Positions 59,905-64,000 of a DNA stretch of 64,000 bases are shown piece by piece. The notes beneath the pieces are model-generated. The model saw only the letters and a program-made list of their open reading frames with translations. It ran no database searches and was not told the origin of the DNA. Position 1 is the stretch's first letter, and the number at the start of each line of letters is the position of its first letter. Both the position numbers and the translations under genes were made by a program. Source of the DNA: Rhynchonema sp. JSB1_4 (taxonomy: Eukaryota > Nematoda > Chromadorea > Monhysterida > Xyalidae); NCBI GenBank assembly GCA_030248065.1, contig JASAMV010000618.1, forward strand, positions 62,001-126,000, read 5' to 3'.

Positions 59905-61070
59905 AGGTACCTTGCAACCACCCAGGAGGGTACCTTGCAACCATAAATTTATGGTTTTTATATGCAAAAATGGGTGTTTTTCGACCTCAAAACCCCAAAA
60001 ACCTCCATATAATAGCTATTTTGGGCAAATTTTCGGCCAAAATGCAAAAAAGTACCATTTTTCGGCCAATTTTGCAGAAAAAAAGCATGCAAAAAACACC
60101 CTTTTTTCGGACCCCAGGGGTACCTTGCAACCTTCTAGAGGCTGGGTAGGGGGTACCTTGCAACCATCTGGATCCATCCCCCCCCCAAGGGTACCTTGCA
60201 ACCAGAGGTCGCAATCGGGCCGGGTTTGGCCGGCCCGGCCCGGCCCGAGCCCCCAAATCTCCGGCCCGGCCCGGCCCGGCCCGACCCGTACCCCCAAATC
60301 TCCGGCCCGGCCCGGCCCGAACCCCCAAATCTCCGGCCCGGCCCGGCCCGGCCCGGCCCGAATTTTTGGCTCAGATTTTAACCCAATTTTTGTCAAAATT
60401 TTTGCGATTTTTGAATCAATGTTTTTGTTGAAATTTCATTGTTTTCCATGAAAAAGTCGCCAGATAGACAATACCAATGGGCAATGGTGTTGGTGTGGCT
60501 GGGGGGTCCCCCGCCCCCCTAGGTACAGTAGGTAGATGACGCGCCATCCTGGTACAGTAGGTAGATCGCCGCCCCCCGGCTGGTACAGTAGGTTGCTATT
60601 GTTGGCTCAAAATGGTATAAAATCCATATTTTTCATTCCAAATAATCGAAAAATTTTGAGGGTTTTAGAGTACATTTTCATCTAAACTTGGACATAAAAA
60701 ATTTTGTTCCCCCCTAGCTCGGCCGGTCGGTACAGTAGGTAGGTTGATTTCAGGCCTTTCTGGTGGTACAGTAGGTTGATTGCACGCCTGGGTAGCCACA
60801 CGACTGGACAATACTGATCACTTACTTGCTGAATCCGTCCGAAATTTTAGTATCTTGGACAAAAAACACCCTACTTTTTCAGTAAAATAAGTCACTTCAG
60901 AAGCTTCGGGCCGGGGTGCCCGGCCCGGCCCGGCCCGACCCTCCAAATCTCCGGCCCGGCCCGGCCCGGCCCGAGCCAAAAGCCCAAAATCGCGGCCCGG
61001 CCCGGCCCGGCCCGGCCCGAGGTCGGGCCGGCCCGATTGCGACCTCTGCTTGCAACCATCTGCATGAATT
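59905..61070. repeat. GGTACCTTGCAACC element hosting F2
   Basis: Five GGTACCTTGCAACC words occur between 59920 and 60202, and one partial word after F2 at 61049. The full extent is unclear. Confidence 0.5.
60203..61048. mobile_element. hAT-like element F2 with nested L3 (60475-60806)
   Basis: Termini CAGAGGTCGCAATCGGGCC and its complement. Perfect duplication cttgcaac at 60195-60202 and 61049-61056. L3 carries its own duplication gacaatac and occupies the same internal site as L2 in F1. Confidence 0.93.
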
Positions 61071-61770
61071 TCACGTTTTCTTTTGTTGGATACAACTGTT
61101 TTTAGTTTTATTGAGATTGATGTCCATACGTTCTTAGCTCACCTTACCTACATATCACGGGTTACCATAACTCACCGGTGGCTACCGTATGGAAACTGAC
61201 AATTTAGTGGTTACCATGAGATGGGAACCATATTGCATACTATAATCAACCTTTTATCAGTCATCAGTTCAGAACCACGAAACAGTGAAGTATGACAAAG
61301 AAGAAAATGAAACCAATTAATTACCACACCGTTGAATGTATGAATACAGTACATCCGTTGCCGGAATAGGTGCACACCAAGACATAAAAGTGGCATTACC
61401 ATTTCTATTAGACCGTCTATGTATCACCAATCAAGATATGCGAAACACTGAATAAATTGTAACAACTAAAGTTATGGCGGCAAAGAATTAGCTGGAATTA
61501 ACCCGTGATTATTACGTGCGGTTAAGGTAACGAGTATAACTACTCCCAAAGTTGGACAAAGGTAAGTTCACCACGGCATCAATGCCCTGGAGACAAGTTT
61601 TGAGCAAGATCGCGTCATGAGACAATTGTACCGTTCCCTTTATCTTGCCGTAGTCGTAATCGTAAATCGGCACCTTCAATGTCCATACAATCAGTGTTAT
61701 AGATTAAGGCAGCCTGAGCGTGAGCCCTGGACCCAGCGTAACCCTGAAGGCGAAGTGTGCGTGATGTGCA
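61070..61770. other. Intergenic stretch without recognisable gene
   Basis: AT-rich, with short unrelated frames only. GGTTACCATAACTCACCGGT-type words near 61160-61230 may be repeat remnants. Confidence 0.4.
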
Positions 61771-61775
61771 TGCAC

Positions 61776-62101
61776 ATGCACTAGCAGATCCAGGGGGCAC
61801 AGGGGCCTAGCTCCCCTTTGGTCAAAGTGGCTCTGAAGGAGGCCACCATTTCGGAGAAAAGAAAATTCAAAAAATCGCGCGCTTCGCGCGTCAGACACAC
61901 TTTATCACTGAGCTGTCACGAGTGCAAAAAGTGCAAAAATCGCGTGCTACGCGCGCGTGCACATAGTATGATATTTGGCTTAAAGTCACCCAATTGTAAA
62001 CAAGCACTAGATAAAAACCATTTTTGAAAAATAAGACAAGTACTGGATACAAATGACTTTTGGGATTTGGAACCCCTTTGCCGAAAGCTGGATCCGCCAC
62101 T
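61776..62101. mobile_element. hAT-like element S (GCTGGATCCGCCACT end)
   Basis: The left end CACTAGCAGATCCAGGGGGC and right end AAAGCTGGATCCGCCACT form inverted repeats of the common hAT type CAGTGGCGGATCCAG. A relative ending GCTGGATTCGCCACTG lies at about 35020-35175 in chromodomain intron 1. Confidence 0.65.
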
Positions 62102-62569
62102 CTATCCATGCGAAATATGTATATGGAAATTGAAACATTTTGCGGGTTACGGTAGGTAGATCGCATGCTGCCGTAGCTTGCGTTTATGTTTCGTACAGAA
62201 TATGTTATGTAGCAATTGTATTTGGTCCAGCCCCTACGCGGCAACTACTGTATTGTGTGACCTCGAGTTGACCTCTTCTTTTGATCAGCGATCGTTGATG
62301 TTGGTGGCCTGAAAAAGTGAGTCACATCTATAAACTTTAGATTATCGTTTGGGATTTCAGTACATATGTATCTCTATTTTCTTAAGCAAATTATTTATGA
62401 AACCTCGTTTCACCTTTCCTTTACGAATCAGGCACCGATGTTTTCTGAAAGATTTCTATCTCCTCTACTCGATTTGTCGATTTGATCTTTTTCATAGGTT
62501 AATTGATGTTACAGTTCTAGTGGAGAAAGTACATCTCATTTCTGCAATCTCATTTCAGACCGCGGGGCC

Positions 62570-62960
62570 CGGGGCTTTTAGGGTCCCGACCACGGGGCCT
62601 GGAGCCCGGGGCTTTTAGGGTCCCGACCACGGGGCCTGGGGCCCGGGGCTTTTAGGGTCCCGACCACGGGGCCTGGGGACCGGGGCTTTTAGGGTCCCGA
62701 CCACGGGGCCCGGGGCTTCTAAGAGTCCCGACCACGGGGCCTGGGGCTTTTAGGGTCCCGACCACGGGGCCTGGGGCTTTTAGGGTCCAAAGACAGGACC
62801 CCGGGGTTTTTAGGGTATCGACGAAAGCACCCGGGTCTTTCACCCCGGGGCCTTTAGGGCCGAGGCCCCAGACCCCGGGGCTTTTAGGGACGGGGCCTGT
62901 GATTTTGAGGCTTTTAGGGTTGGGGCCCTGGGGCCTGGGGCCCGGGGCTTTTAGGGCCAC
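62570..62960. repeat. GC-rich minisatellite, about 11 units of 30-38 bp
   Basis: Unit GGGGCTTTTAGGGTCCCGAC followed by CACGGGGCCTGGGGCCC. The first five or six units are nearly identical; later ones diverge. Frames through it are artefacts of the repeat. Confidence 0.9.
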
Positions 62961-63240
62961 TCCCCCAGCCCATGTCAAAGTCCATGAGAAGTTCATGTCC
63001 TTTCTATTCGCTTTGAATACAGGCCACGTTCGAAATCGGGCTCGTGTTGGTGTATTTCGCCTTTACATACCTAAAGGCAATCTTGCCGCTGGATGTCACC
63101 GCCGCGAAATCTACAGTATACCAGAGGCAGAGATGTTCCACCGCTTTTCGACTTAGACATGAAGCGATATTCACGTAGTATGTTTCAGGCTGCTTTTCAG
63201 CCACGCGGCTGAGCTGAGTGCTCTATACTGAGCTCTGAAG
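62961..63240 (-). other. Possible short exon of an unseen gene
   Basis: On the minus strand a segment near 63070-63110 lies between a TACTGTAG acceptor and a GTATGT donor (FAAVTSSGKIAF). The frame stays open for about 50 codons. Too little to assign. Confidence 0.25.
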
Positions 63241-63244
63241 AGGT

Positions 63245-63425
63245 ACAATTTTACAACACAGGGAATTTTTCTTTGGTCCACAGTTTGAGATAGAGTTGCT
63301 CCACTAACTTAGACCAGCGTAAAAGATGTTCATTAGCGGTAGAGGAATAACTTTTACGCTGGTCAAAATTAGTGGAGCAACTCTATCTCAAACTGTGGCC
63401 CAAAGAAAAATTCCCTGTGTTATAA
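63245..63425. mobile_element. Fold-back MITE with near-perfect 75-bp arms
   Basis: AACACAGGGAATTTTTCTTT and the following CCACAGTTTGAGATAGAGTT pair almost perfectly with the right arm. The inner loop carries the ACCAGCGTAAAA/TTTTACGCTGGTCAAAA pair of the short family. Confidence 0.85.
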
Positions 63426-63817
63426 ACATGTCGTCGGTATCAGTAAAAATAAGACCAACCCCCAAAACCACTTTTTCGAGAAAAAAGCGTTTGAAGTTGG
63501 CCTGACCGCATTTCCAACACGGTTTGGTTCGGTAGGCTGATGTTTGGCATGGCTACGTAAGGGAGCTTGCTGATCATCATAGAAACAAAAGTAGACTTTG
63601 AAACATCATATCCAAGCAAAAACAAAGCTATTTGTCGGTTGGTTTTAGTTCACAAAAAAATAAATATAGACCAAGCCCCTTGGCGGAGCAGTTGAAAACC
63701 GAAAAATAGTCCAACCCCCATTTTCTCTGCCATTTATTTTTCGCCTGCTTGAAAATGATTCAATACGGGGTTCATGAAAACGTCTTAAATGCAGCATTAT
63801 CATTCAAAATGCTTGTT

Positions 63818-64000
63818 ACAGAGGTGGGAATCGGGTTACCTCGGTCCGGCATGGCCGGATTCAGAAAAAGTCAGCCCGGTCCTATCCGGCCCGATTTTTT
63901 GGGCCGGGTTTTTCTGATTGTATTTTGAAGCAAACGTCGGGTGTGAAGCGATTGGTTTCTGTTTGTTGAAATCATTGATATTTACACATTGAAAACATAA
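63818..64000. mobile_element. Left end of a family F/T-like hAT element cut by the window edge
   Basis: CAGAGGTGGGAATCGGGTTA followed by GGTCCGGCATGGCCGGATT resembles the F and T termini. The other end is outside the window. Confidence 0.5.

Noticed and set aside
62652..62996. 114-residue Pro/Gly-rich frame
   Set aside because: Translation of the 62.57-62.96 kb minisatellite.

Overview
This looks like nuclear DNA of a small invertebrate animal, read from sequence alone. Coding regions are split by spliceosomal introns (GT donors, mostly TTTCAG-type acceptors, which is nematode-like). The recognisable genes are ordinary animal genes. I would not name a species.

I could rebuild six multi-exon genes by joining exons whose reading phase matches at every junction. 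They are a Nudix CoA-diphosphatase-like gene cut by the left edge (1-1166, -), a beta-1,4-galactosyltransferase-like gene (2920-6633, -), a mitochondrial-type Mn/Fe superoxide dismutase (13872-16817, -), a complete 422-residue bestrophin (26821-31209, +), a 284-residue chromodomain protein (32194-35878, -) and a 36-exon gene for a 1504-residue protein I do not recognise (46923-58770, -). The last has an N-terminal zinc finger, acidic nuclear-like linkers and one module repeated three times. A truncated second copy of its first exon lies at 46084-46277.

Much of the rest (2.3-2.6, 7.4-8.9, 15.3-24.5, 27.1-27.8, 32.4-33.5, 35.3-46 and 58.9-61 kb) is non-autonomous DNA transposons. At least ten families have terminal inverted repeats starting CAG and exact or near-exact 8-bp target duplications, the mark of hAT elements. 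They are nested up to four deep, and several empty sites sit inside other copies in this same window. Two composites (one element inside another) are each found twice at new sites with their own duplications, so the composite moved as a unit. No transposase gene is visible. A PIF/Harbinger-like element (TTA duplication), long-arm fold-back elements, a LINE 3' fragment, a minisatellite and a 3.7-kb inverted duplication carrying a promoter and first exon complete the repeat content.

The genes are unrelated neighbours and there is no operon. The strongest leads are the triplicated unknown protein, two hAT insertions that overlap 5' splice sites of the chromodomain gene, the duplicated composite transposons and the inverted duplication.
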